Source: Palaemon carinicauda (taxonomy: Eukaryota; Arthropoda; Malacostraca; Decapoda; Palaemonidae). From it: a DNA stretch of 64,000 bases. The notes beneath the pieces are model-generated. The model searched no databases. It was not told where the DNA came from and was given only the letters and a program-made list of their open reading frames with translations. A program made the position numbers and the translations under genes. Shown here one piece after another: positions 35,471 through 47,139 of this stretch. The stretch is taken from assembly GCF_036898095.1 (NCBI RefSeq), contig NC_090746.1:57328151-57392150 (forward strand), written 5' to 3'. Each line of letters begins with the position of its first letter. The stretch's first letter is position 1.

Positions 35471-36458
35471 TGTAGCCATTATGTTTTTGTGGTTGTTATG
35501 CACATGGTGATTTGAGCTCTTCACTCTTCTTCTTCTGGCAAGAACAACAATTGCTTCAGTCAGTCTGGAATTTACAGCCCTGGGTCTGTTACTTGCCATC
35601 TTGGTGAATGGCATTCAAGGTATCATACTATGGTAATTATCTTTATTCCGTGAATCGAAGCCGAGGATTTATCCTTTTACCACCTTGATCTCAATCATTT
35701 AGAATAAGGTATGAGATACGACTAGGTTCGAGAATAAATATAAATGACTTACATCTAGCTTGATCGTTCATACAGTATCGTTCAAGTCCTTTGCAGTCTG
35801 TTCAGCAACCAAGACACTACATGCAAAGGGCTATAGACCTGCTAATCTTAGCTCGGCTCTCCTGCGCTGGTACAACCGGTAATATATGGTTGCTTATTGA
35901 TCCAGGGCTTATTAGACAGCATCTGGGACGCTAAAATAATGATTTAGGCACACTAAATAATCATTCGGCTGATACTGAGCCCCATACTGAGGTTCACAAC
36001 AGTGGTGCCATCCAGCGTGTCCTGATTGAGTGTTGACATTGCTCTACTGCAATGAGGAAGTCAATGGGTAAGTACATATTTCTAAATTCGGACTCTATGC
36101 AGTAAAAAAAAAAAAAATGTAGGATTTGACATCAAGAGCATTCAGATAAGGCAAGTCTTTGCCATCTTATTGCGAAATGCAATATTTCTGTAAATTCAAT
36201 AGCATCCTTTTTATTAAAAAGAGCAATCCCCAACGAGTCTGTGCTAATTTTGGTGTCTAGTTCCGGAAATGGAAGATTCTCCGGAAAATTTTCTGATATC
36301 TTCTCCACTATCAGTAGAAGCATCAAATAATGATTACCAAAGTATTTGTAAAAAAAAAGAGGATGAATAAAAATTATCATTAATTAAACATAACTGAAAT
36401 CTGTTGGTGAAAATTCATACCAAATACTTTGAAAAGATAAGTAATTGACAACAACTGC

Positions 36459-36459
<1 letters not shown>

Positions 36460-36507
<48 letters not shown>
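36460..36507. repeat. (AAT)n microsatellite
   Basis: Partner of the shorter (ATT)n at 26278-26302 in the left arm. Confidence 0.95.
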
Positions 36508-37530
36508 GCTATAAATTCAACTGAATGATAAAGCAAGCAAAGAAGTAAAAAATTATAATAAGCAAAACTTGAAGTACTTTTAAACTGTGCATGAATATCG
36601 CTCAAAAGAAGATAAAAACGAAAAGATATTTGTGCTTTGGCCGACTATGGCCAATCCTCAGCCTATACAATACATTCCTCCCAAGAGCTTGACTCTGTCA
36701 TGGTTAGTTTATTAAATTAATCCCCAAAAATACATCATTTCACCATGCCCGCAAAGTCCTTTGTCATTACTATGAATATTACTAACAATGAGATTTAATT
36801 TCTGTGTACTGCTTGGCACAACCGGGTTCAAGTCCCATTGATTTCGATCGTGGCGTTAGATAATTGAATTTCCGGATATCAAAAATTATTTCTAGGGTAG
36901 GTGTAAGTAGTGTGGAATGACAATAAAGATCCTAGCATTTGGCATAATGGTCTAAATGACACAGACAACTGCTAACAATGTGAGCCTGTGCAAATCAAAT
37001 TAGGCTTCCAATGGAATAGTTTAATGAACAACCCTTTTTCAGAGAGTCAAGCTTTATAACAGAAGACTAGCAGTGCCCATTTAATCCAATTTTGAAAAAG
37101 GGAAAAATCATACATCTTAGCATTTTTTTTAATGAGTCTTTGGAAAAAAAATTAAGATCCAGAGGGAGGTTTTTTTATGGTATGCTACAAAATTCTCCAT
37201 CCACTGTCATGAAATACTTCTTGTTGCTAATTATTTCTGGACTGATCCACCATCCCATCTAATTCACTCTGACTACAAGTAGAAAGGCGAGAGAAAAACA
37301 ACAGGGCAGAAGAGAAGGAAAGAACAGAACCTCTGTAATATATATCTACGTGAAAAAAAAAAACAGATCAATAACATACTCGTAAAAGTTAACAATTACT
37401 ACAGCAGAGTTAGGTAGTTCAATATTCGACTGGTCTCGTACTCCCAGACACCTGTCGTCCAGAAAGGGGTGAAATGGAAATCTCTCTCAAACACCCGGAC
37501 ATCCATCAATTTATATGAGTGACTGTACCT

Positions 37531-37599
37531 AAGTTAAGAATGCAAGGTATTGATGTGATTTTAGGTATGAATGCTATATGTAAGTTGGGATCAATGTAA
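37531..37599 (+). pseudogene. C-terminal end of the interrupted retroelement protease
   Basis: A 22-codon frame reads KLRMQGIDVILGMNAICKLG and ends at a TAA. D-VILGM-(A/F) is the conserved hydrophobic strand near the end of retropepsins in Ty3/Gypsy pol. It begins three bases outside the giant inverted repeat and completes the frame that enters it at 25257. No RT follows; the sequence goes to AT-rich DNA and then to an LTR-like repeat at 37937, implying a deletion of the rest of pol. Confidence 0.65.
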
Positions 37600-37936
37600 T
37601 CGCTCTGTCGGGGAAATTACGGGCAACTTTACAAAGTCAAGCTCTTCCCATTGGAGGGGTACATATAAGTTTCTATCTGTCTTACTATCTTTTATTATAG
37701 ATTGTATAATCATATCTTTTAAGTATGAGTACAATTTTTTGTTTGCAACTGTGTAAAAATAGGCACGGTCATGCCTGCAATATTGTAACCTGAGATAAGC
37801 GGAGCATAACATCACCTCATTTCTAATAGATAAGTGTTTTATTTAAAGGGAACTTGAGTAGGTAAAGTAAGATGATTTTTTAAAAAAATAACTTCTCCAG
37901 CAGCCTCAGGAGTGGCTAAATTCAAAATTGGGAGTT

Positions 37937-38625
37937 TGTTACGAACCTTAACAAACAATAAGTAATGCCCTTTGACCCCAAATGCGAGAGTATTGTACAT
38001 GCATCTCAGCTGAATGGCCTAAAAGTCGGTTAAGAATGTTTTGACTATTACCCCTCTCTGTATTATCCTCAGGTTGGTGTGGCGGGAGAGAGAGGTGGCA
38101 CCTTGCTAGAGTTTTGCAATCTCAGCAAAATACCCCGTGGGTGGGCCAAAATTGGAACGCCGATATACCATTAGGGGGTTCCTCATCCCCGCCGAGATGC
38201 GAAGCCATTATTCCTATACTACAACGGCCGTGACAGATTGGCATAAAGAGTGTTGCGAAGAGACCTAGTGTCAGTCCCTTTAGATTTTGCTAGATTTAGA
38301 ATTTATCCTCGATATATGCCACAATATTAACTGACGCTCATCAGTAGTAACAAATAATTTACTTACGTTTAGTAACTGCTCCTCCCCTCCCATACCCACC
38401 TGCGGCGCAAGTTTAGTGTTTGATTTCTTAAAACGATTTAAAATATAACTGTGCTACGACTTATCACAAAGTCTCAGATTAATTGTAACTATATTCTAAT
38501 TTGCCACTTATTAATTTGTGAATAAAGCTGTTAAGCTCGAAAATACAAATTTGCCTCACCCATAATCATTCTTATATTATTTCAAGTCTTTCCCCCGTGC
38601 CGTTGGTTAATTGACTCATTTTTAC
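37937..38625 (+). repeat. LTR-like repeat, copy 2
   Basis: Starts TGTTACGAACC. It shares GTAATGCCCTTTGACCCCAA, TCTCAGCTG, GTTAAGAATGTTTTGA, TTTTGCAATCTCA and GCCGT-GGTTA-TTGACT with 14168-15640. GAATAAAGC at about 38520 could be a polyadenylation signal, as expected in an LTR. It may be the 3' LTR of the gag-protease element whose remnant begins near 23845. Confidence 0.5.
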
Positions 38626-40290
38626 ATAATTTTTATTTCTATTATAATTTAGGTCGGCACACGAGATGAAGGCTCATGGGACTTTTTCCAATCATCATAA
38701 AGACTGATGAGTTACAAATTAAATTAGCCAAAGAGCTTATTGATGATTAAATATTCAATCTATTCCTGCCTTTTACTTTGGTACTTACAGTGCAAATTAA
38801 GATGATGCTTTGTTTCAATTCCATCAAAATACATTTCCCAAAAATTTTACAGACTAGTTGACTTATAACTGTTTTCTACTGCTGTAATAGACCTAAAATT
38901 GATGAATTCTTATTCAATAAGGGGTAGGGATAATACTCTATAACCTCTCTACAGGATAAAGCACATTAAAAATAGACGCTTAACCTTTTAGTTTGTATAT
39001 ATGAATTCTATGTGCAATAAAGGATGGCTAGTATGACTGGATCTTAAGCATCATTGTGAGTAATGAATAAGGACTCATTACCGTGCACTATAATAGTTGC
39101 CATTAGGCACAACCTAGTGTTGAATTATATCATTAAATATTTCATAATGCAATTTTAAATCTAATTGCAGGAGTGTAACTAATAAGAAAAAAGGCCTTGC
39201 CTTTAGACTTTAAAAAAGAAGAATTATAAACTAATACATTTCTTTACCTAACAGTTGATGAAGAAATAACTATAGTTTCTTGGCCGCATATATGACAAGA
39301 ATTATTTATTACAGCAGATAGAAAAAAAATAGCTTGAAGTAGAGGTTAGCCCATTTTTTTTTTTCCAAAGATTCGCAAGTGGTTGCACTAAACAGTTTAT
39401 CAGTCCTCTTAGTTTTTACCAACAGCCTCGTGCCTCACAACTATAGGCCTACAGCTTTTGTGAATTGATCCTAATTTGTTTTAGAACTCGCAGTAAATTC
39501 ATTTGGCTCTAAAAAAATTATTGCATACAATAAGACCGGTATTATCGGCACAGCGAAAATTCTAATTTTGCAATTGAGCAAAGACTTAAAACTTAAAACA
39601 ATTTACAAAAATCTGAGATCTGACCATGCTTTTATTCCTTGAAAAAAATACCCGTGCTCAAATTCGTTGTCCCAGTTTTGATACAATCAATATAATTAAT
39701 TTTAGATGGAATTGTACTAGACACAAGATTCAAACCAAGATGATAAGCGGAAAGTTGAAAATAAGATAACGATAGGAGACACCCTCTAAAAGTACGGAAA
39801 AGCCACAGGTTACCCGTTTATCGTGGAAAAAAAAATACATGAAAAACGAAACAAGTCTAGCTCGTTATTGGAAAGCCATGGATGCACTCTAGTGCATTAC
39901 AGACTTCTAATGGAGGGACAGATAAGCAAAAATTTCTTACTCGTCCGAGAAAAGGACAGAAAGCACAAAAGTAGGTCAAAGTTAATGCTATCGGATGTTA
40001 TAACGTATAAGACTCCGGGTAATCTGGCTAATATAGTCTTATTTGTGTGATAGGACCAATACCTACTGATATAAAAACAAGTTTGGCGCTCTACAGTAGT
40101 TGTAATGGAGTAAACGCAAAACTACAGTATTTTCTTCATTCGCGATTCACAGTTAATTTTTAATAATATGATTAACTATGACATTATTGCTGGGTACAAT
40201 TCCCTTATTATTATTGGGTGACCACAGAACAGTTATTGTAATGATGTGATCAATTGAATCTATTGTTGTACTTCTTTCCTTAAATATCTA
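38626..40290. other. intergenic AT-rich stretch, nothing recognised
   Basis: No gene or repeat boundary supported. The 75-codon plus frame at 39823-40050 is Lys/Ser/Leu-rich and unrecognised. Confidence 0.45.
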
Positions 40291-40295
40291 TATCA

Positions 40296-40366
<71 letters not shown>

Positions 40367-40405
40367 CATACACACATACATACATATACATATATATATA
40401 TATGC

Positions 40406-40440
<35 letters not shown>

Positions 40441-40450
40441 ATACACACAC

Positions 40451-40491
<41 letters not shown>

Positions 40492-40550
40492 ATATATATA
40501 TATGTATATATATTTATATACATATATATATTTATATACATATATATATT

Positions 40551-40600
<50 letters not shown>

Positions 40601-40618
40601 CATACATATATACATATA
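40296..40618. repeat. compound (CA)n/(TA)n/(CATA)n microsatellite
   Basis: About 320 bp of CA, TA and CATA-type repeats end 45 bp before the Merlin copy 2 target duplication. Confidence 0.97.
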
Positions 40619-40663
40619 TCATTAAGTCATTTCTTCAAACAGGGTCTACTCCAAAGGAAAATA

Positions 40664-41309
40664 GGTGCTATTATAGTATGCTATCTACCGCCGATTTCGC
40701 TATCTACCACCCCTTTCTGAAATTTTGGAATTGGTTTATTATTTTGTTTATGAGACCCCAATTAACACTACTTTACAATTAACTGGGAAATCACCTAATA
40801 CTGTCACTGATTGGTTTAATGTGTCTGGAAGTGTGTATAGTATGGTGGTTTTAATTGGAAAGTTCTGAGAAAAGGCGACGATGTATTTCCTGCTTTCTTG
40901 AATGATGCAAGATATGTTTACAAGCAGTAGTAGAATAAATTTTTGATTGAATTCTTTTCATAGATTATTTTCTTTCAGTTTTTTAATATTTAATTTTTCA
41001 TTTGAATAACTTGTAACATTGTTGTATGATGAGCTTTGAATAATTTGTAACAAAAGCTTCCCTACAAACTGCTTATAATTATACACCCATGTTGTCCAGC
41101 CAATAAATATTATTAAACTATCATTAAAGTCCAATGAGGATACATACTGGTGGTAAGTAATCTGTTTGATAATCCTCATCAAACGGGAGGATTAATATTG
41201 ACGGTAGATAACATACTTTGTGGTAGATACCATACTATAGTAGAAATTCGACGGTAGATAGCATACTATAATAGAAATTCGACGGTAGATGGCATACTAT
41301 AATAGCACC
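40664..41309 (+). mobile_element. Merlin-superfamily DNA transposon, copy 2
   Basis: Termini GGTGCTATTATAGTATGC and GCATACTATAATAGCACC are inverted repeats, flanked by identical 8-bp duplications GGAAAATA at 40656-40663 and 41310-41317. Ends and duplication length match copy 1 (13161-14048), but the inner TIR sequence differs (ATGCTATCTACC against GCGTGAGGTCTACC), so it is a sister subfamily. Near 40783-40840 the plus strand gives [17 protein letters not shown], the N-terminal helix-turn region of ISXO2-like transposases, ending at a stop. The right end carries three to four tandem TIR-core copies at about 41198-41309. The element is 646 bp. Confidence 0.86.
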
Positions 41310-41449
41310 GGAAAATATCCCATAAGTTACTGCTATTCTTAAATTACTGAATCATGCATTAGCCCCCCCGCCCCCCATTTTGTAGTAAAATGCCTGTCAA
41401 CAGTGAGTCAAATGCCCCTAATAACATTGTAACATCCACTCCTATATTA

Positions 41450-41975
41450 CATGCAATACTGTGATTCCTGGATGTAAATGTCTTTCTTTCCAATAATGTG
41501 TTTACACAATCTACCTACCCTTTCTGGCGTTCCTCTCTTCCTATATAACCTTGCACTTTTTACATTAAACTTTCTTTTTACAAACCTATTGTACTCTATT
41601 CTTTCCGTTAGAACCAACTAACAGCCAATATTCGGAACCATTTTTTTCATCTATGCTAATCTTTTTACCACTTCTGCACATCTATAAATTTCTCAGCCAT
41701 TAATATTTGCTTGTTTCTGCCAATACTACATAACAGTGCATCTCAAGAAGTTCGACATCTTGCAGTTATTCGTTTTCAGCATCCATATTTGACTTCTATA
41801 AAATAGAGTTTTTTATCAACAATCTTTTAAAACATTCCCATCTTGTTTATTACACACAATTAAAGACTCTTACCATTTTGCTACACATCCCACTGCCATT
41901 CTTACTTTGGCTATTTTGTTTATCAAATCTTGTCTTGTCTTACCATCAACTAATATATTTACTCCTAGATACATA
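41450..41975 (-). pseudogene. LINE C-terminal fragment
   Basis: On the minus strand the frame entering from the microsatellite reads [20 protein letters not shown] and then [13 protein letters not shown], the region after the RT palm in many arthropod LINEs (YLG--I--DG----D---RI-KA--A). Further on, broken frames give phrases such as [10 protein letters not shown] and RERNARKGR. Stops are frequent. Heavily decayed. Confidence 0.55.
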
Positions 41976-41989
41976 TACAATTTACGCAT

Positions 41990-42179
<190 letters not shown>

Positions 42180-42215
42180 TAAATTTTTTTGCACATTTAA
42201 ACGTGTTTCTTTCAT

Positions 42216-42538
42216 ATTTCAAATAAGCCATATATATTAATACATTAAAGTCTGGATTCTCTTAACGACCTCGGGATCAGAGCCCCAGGCGGAACCGCCC
42301 AAAGACTATAATATCGGACCGGTGGGGATTTGAACCCTCGTCCAGGATATCTGTATGCCAGTGACCATACCACCGGCTGAGTGGTATGGTCACTGGCATA
42401 CAGATATCCTGGACGAGGGTTCAAATCCCCGCCGGTCCGATATTATAGTCTTTGGGCGGTTCCGCCTAGGGCTCTGATCCCGAGGTCGTTAAGAGAATCC
42501 AGACTTTAATGTATTAATATATATGGCTTATTTGAAAT
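42216..42538. repeat. head-to-head tRNA-derived SINE palindrome, copy 1
   Basis: Two arms of about 158 bp (42216-42373 and 42381-42538) are near-perfect reverse complements around the 7-base loop CGGCTGA. Each arm, read outward, contains a tRNA-like pol III promoter: an A-box-like GGCTGAGTGGTATGG at the centre (shared) and a B box GGTTCAAATCC. The body continues TCTTTGGGCGGTTCCGCC and ends at a GGCTTATTTGAAAT tail beside microsatellites. Two SINE units therefore share one 5' end. Confidence 0.8.
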
Positions 42539-42572
42539 ATATATATATATATATGTATATACAGTATATACA

Positions 42573-42640
<68 letters not shown>

Positions 42641-42645
42641 ATATA
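42538..42645. repeat. (TA)n microsatellite
   Basis: Interrupted (TA)n directly following the SINE tail. Confidence 0.95.
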
Positions 42646-42912
42646 GCAAATGCAGCCGTTTCTAGTCTACTGCAAGACAATGGCCTCAGACATGTCAATT
42701 AATGTCGAGTTTAGCCAGGTTTAATCGCCACGCTGGCCAGTGCGGATTGCTGATGGTGGGAGATTTTCGTCTGATTGTTTATTACAGCAAACCAGACCTA
42801 GTATAGGTGGCCCTGATTCGTATAGCTTTGCTGATTATGGGTGGCCCTGACTAGTACAGCATTGCTAATCATGGCAATACGTAAACCCTTTCACCACGTT
42901 ATCAAGTCATGG

Positions 42913-43345
<433 letters not shown>

Positions 43346-43371
43346 AGAACACGTCTAAATGTGTAAAATTT

Positions 43372-43373
<2 letters not shown>

Positions 43374-43441
<68 letters not shown>

Positions 43442-43458
43442 CTGTATATATATATATT

Positions 43459-43492
<34 letters not shown>

Positions 43493-43500
43493 ATATACAC
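43374..43500. repeat. (TA)n microsatellite
   Basis: (TA)n with short interruptions following the SINE tail CACGTCTAAATGTGTAAAATTTATCA. Confidence 0.96.
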
Positions 43501-43757
43501 ACATCGAATAATCACTGCTACATGTTATGATTAGAACATTAAAACAGCATATAGGGAAGTCTGAAACAGATTCCAAGGCACATTTGGGGTGTGAGAAATG
43601 GCAGAGGAGAGAGGAACTTAGCAATATTGCTTCATTTGCAAAATATATATACAGAGATATTCCTATTTCTCTCTCAATGTCTTCCATAATCAATTTCCTC
43701 CTACTTTATCTCTCCTCTCATTTCCCCTTTTTGACTTTACTTGTTGATTTTTTCTAC

Positions 43758-44004
43758 ATGATATTTTCTTCAACTCCTCCAACTATTTATTTGACTGATA
43801 TTTATCGCGTTCAACCAATGAAGTTTCTTCCCCTAGATCTTACTGAACGGGAGAGCAATTTATTTTTATTATAACTGTTCTTATATAATGGCATTTTCTT
43901 CAACTCCTCCAGCTATTTCTTTAGCTGAAATTTACCAAGTCCAATTAAGTGATTTTCTTCCCCTAAATCTAACTGATCTTGAGAGCAATCTCTTTTTATT
44001 ATAG
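43758..44004 (+). repeat. 130-bp tandem duplication, each unit with its own 38-codon frame
   Basis: Units starting at 43758 and 43888 both open with ATG and close with a stop after 38 codons (43758-43874, 43888-44004). The peptides share FSSTPP, FLPL-LT and ESNLFLL. The period of 130 is not a multiple of three, so the two frames are independent. Most of the differences change the amino acid, so there is no clear sign of constraint. The product is unknown; it may be a fragment of a repeat-borne coding exon. Confidence 0.6.
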
Positions 44005-44009
44005 CTGTT

Positions 44010-44792
44010 CTCCTCATAATTATCATAAAATCGTTTGAACTTTGTTACTTACAAGTGATCTAAAAATTTCTCCTTTGTAATGTTTAAATTTCAACTCTAG
44101 TTACAGATGAGATTTTTTAGTTAACGTTTGTATTTAATTTGCATAATCTACCCCCTAACATGTTTGTCTAACTAACGTAAGTATATAAAACGCTACATTT
44201 TGTCTCTAATTTAATCGATTTATTTAATTGTCATTGCTTATATAGCTAAGCACTGAAGTCAGTTTTCTAGGATGGAATAATACCTGTACCAATTCTGAAA
44301 TTGAAACTTATACTTTGTCTATGATTAAAATATTTCTTTAAAAAATAAGGTTTCAGGATATGAAACGTCCATCACAGATTTTCTTTTGTTCTTCTATAGA
44401 CATCGTCTCACAGGTAAATCAAAGCAACGTAATAGAGAAAAATAAACACCCAGACATTTCAAAAACCAGTTTTTATGAGCATGAAACAGAACAATTGGAA
44501 ACCTTGGGGAGATTTTGCGCTCTAGGCTGTTATAAGTAGTATATAAGGACCGAGATAGATCTTTCCATCAAGCATCAGCCTCAGACGAGTTTGAACTACT
44601 AGGCCTTTCCTTCCCTGGGTACACGAGTCAATTCGACGAAAAATCTCCGCGATGAAGGTGGGATAAGTATTTCTTTCTGTTATTTTAGATTTCCTCAAAT
44701 GATGTTGGCAACTGGTTTGTAATATCAAGTTTTAATTAATATTATCCCTTTACAGTGATTGTAAAATGGATAAAGCCATTTTTAAATAGTTT
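44010..44792. other. intergenic stretch, nothing recognised
   Basis: No supported gene or element. Confidence 0.45.
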
Positions 44793-45590
<798 letters not shown>

Positions 45591-45770
45591 ATTATTACTA
45601 TTATTGTTATTATTATTATTATCATTATTATTATTAGCTAAGCTACAACCCTAGTTGGAAAAACAGGATGCTATAAGCCCAAGGATTCTTACAGGGAAAA
45701 ATAGCCCAGTGAAAAAGGAAATAAGGAAATAAACTACAAGAGTACTAATGAACAATTAAAAAAGAATAAA
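45591..45770 (+). repeat. dispersed repeat family, 5' part
   Basis: An (ATT)n run precedes TAGCTAAGCTACAACCCTAG, then ACAGGATGCTATAAGCCCAAG and AAATAGCCCAGTGA. The same opening occurs at 54515 on the plus strand and in reverse near 54490, so these are copies of one family truncated at different points. Confidence 0.85.
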
Positions 45771-45870
45771 TATTTCTTAACATGCATTATTTACTAGCGA
45801 AACTGGAATTCGCTGTAAGAAATGGACGGTAATTTAGTATTTTCTCTAAATGTTTAACGAAGACTGGGGT

Positions 45871-46203
45871 TTAGTAACTTACGATACATAAGTGAAGTCC
45901 ATTTCTCGCTCTAAGCTCCTTGTTTACATTTGAGAGATTTGATGGCGAGTTATTACGCATGCGTTGCTTGCATTCGCTTTTGTCAGTTCTGGTTTTTTTT
46001 ATTTGTTTTTGTATGATGTAATTATTGCCTGGCCTTTTTAACCAATAACGAGCCTCCAAATATTTAGGCCCAAGTTCCCGGATGTTGTACAACAGTTGAT
46101 TATGTTGAAACCGGTCTCCGTTCATTACACAGCAATTATTACCCATATGAAAGTAAAAATATCCCTCAAAAAATGGCCCACAGGGCTTGCTAGTGCAGCT
46201 CAT
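45871..46203 (-). CDS. unrecognised 110-codon open frame
   Basis: The longest non-repetitive minus-strand frame between 38 and 52 kb. It has a mixed composition (GPFFEGYFYFHMGNNCCVMNG near the start, a basic Lys/Arg-rich C-terminal half) and ends at a TAA. No domain is recognised, and no signal peptide or membrane segment is evident. With LINE fragments on both sides it may belong to an old transposon. The start is uncertain. Confidence 0.2.
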   Translation of the reverse strand: MSCTSKPCGPFFEGYFYFHMGNNCCVMNGDRFQHNQLLYNIRELGPKYLEARYWLKRPGNNYIIQKQIKKTRTDKSECKQRMRNNSPSNLSNVNKELRARNGLHLCIVSY

Positions 46204-46754
46204 CTATCACAAGCTGCCAAGTTGCCAACCCAAGAGCCAGTGCTTTAGATAAGGTAGGGCAATACAAAACCAACCAACTAGCTCATCCATGTACCGCTTG
46301 CCGGAACAGAGCAGTGAGGTCATGTTAATTTTGCGAGCGTAGCGAGCCACGGCAGAACAAAAACTATTTAAAGACCATGGAGTGAATCTGAGATAATTAT
46401 ACTTAAATTTTCAGCTACTTTCATGAACTTTATATTTTTCAAACTGGTTATCTCGTGTTTATTTTGCATTTTTGAGCATTATCATAGATGCAAATCATTC
46501 GTTTCGGGCATTTCCCAACACAAAGACCACCGGTTCCCACTGGGGTCCCTCATTATTGTCTTTAAATAAAGGGGTCCAAAAACTCAAACGGGTGGTTTGC
46601 TTTAATAATCAGGGTAAAAAAAAGCATAGTACACAAGATAGCGAGTAGGAAAAATATATGGTTCATGGTATTTGGCTAGAGTTAAATAGCAGGACAAGAT
46701 TAGAAATTAAACTATAAGAGAGATTACACGAGTAGCATATGTGGATGTAATCAT
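46204..46754. other. intergenic stretch, nothing recognised
   Basis: No supported gene or element. Confidence 0.45.
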
Positions 46755-47010
46755 GATGAGGGGTAAATAGAGATGGTTTGGGCATGCTCTTTGCACCCCT
46801 CTCCAAGGGAGATTAGGTTACCAAACTTTTAATTGGGCTCAACAAGGCACCAGAAGAGTTGAAAGACCCAGGTCTACATGGCTGAGGACTGTGAAGTGTG
46901 AGGTAGATGAATGTTGAAGTGTCGATTTAAAACTCAAGATAGAGACGACAGGTGAAATCTAACCAAGGCCCTTTCCGTCAATAGACGTGGGAGGAGATGA
47001 TGATATTTAC
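46755..47010 (+). pseudogene. LINE C-terminal and 3'-tail fragment
   Basis: The plus strand gives RWFGHALCTPLQGRLGYQT, then GTRRVERPRSTWLRTVK, the usual end of a LINE ORF2 (W-GH--R------------G-R--GRP---W). It is followed by AACCAAGGCCCTTTCCGTCA and GGAGGAGATGATG, the tail shared with 29880 and 44793. The upstream part of the LINE is absent. Confidence 0.65.
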
Positions 47011-47139
47011 CAAGATTCCTTTTAAAATGGGTACCTACTACCACAGGTGATGCAACGAAAACACGTCCAGGTTTTTTTTATAAAGTCCTACACAGTTCAT
47101 TATCTAAAATACCCATATCGTAGATCTATCTATCTATTT

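Larger units (their letters stand above)
25258..37528. mobile_element. 12.3-kb inverted-repeat structure inserted in a retroelement protease gene
   Basis: The sequence from 25258 (GTACAGTCACTCATATAAAT) is the reverse complement of that ending at 37528 (ATTTATATGAGTGACTGTAC). The match continues inward for kilobases with few mismatches. The left arm is 25258-29058, the right arm 30860-37528 (longer because of later insertions), and the spacer 29059-30859. The outside flanks together make one protease reading frame, so the structure interrupts it. Because the ends read GTAC, the insertion could carry a TA duplication (ends CAGT...ACTG) or a GTAC duplication (ends AGT...ACT). No transposase, polymerase or integrase gene is seen within it. 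Confidence 0.82.
30860..37528 (-). repeat. right arm of the giant inverted repeat
   Basis: Reverse complement of the left arm in the three blocks given there. Between about 32560 and 36060 it holds 3.5 kb with no left-arm partner: extended microsatellites, a THAP element copy (32970-34309) and a decayed coding region (34690-35470). Confidence 0.8.

Noticed and set aside
36800..36860. tRNA gene suggested by GGCACAACCGGGTTCAAGTCC
   Set aside because: A B-box-like word is present (also in the left arm near 25950), but no acceptor stem, A box or anticodon arm could be folded around it.
25258..37528. Polinton/Maverick identity for the giant inverted repeat
   Set aside because: The ends could read AGT...ACT, but there is no DNA polymerase B, retroviral-type integrase, ATPase, protease or capsid frame inside, and no 6-bp target duplication (TCGTAC against GTACCT).
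39823..40050. 75-codon plus-strand frame as a gene
   Set aside because: Unrecognised, short, without splice or promoter context; not distinguishable from chance.
42369..42440. Functional tRNA genes at the SINE palindromes
   Set aside because: A and B boxes are present, but the acceptor stem is not formed and the same sequence continues into a SINE body and tail.
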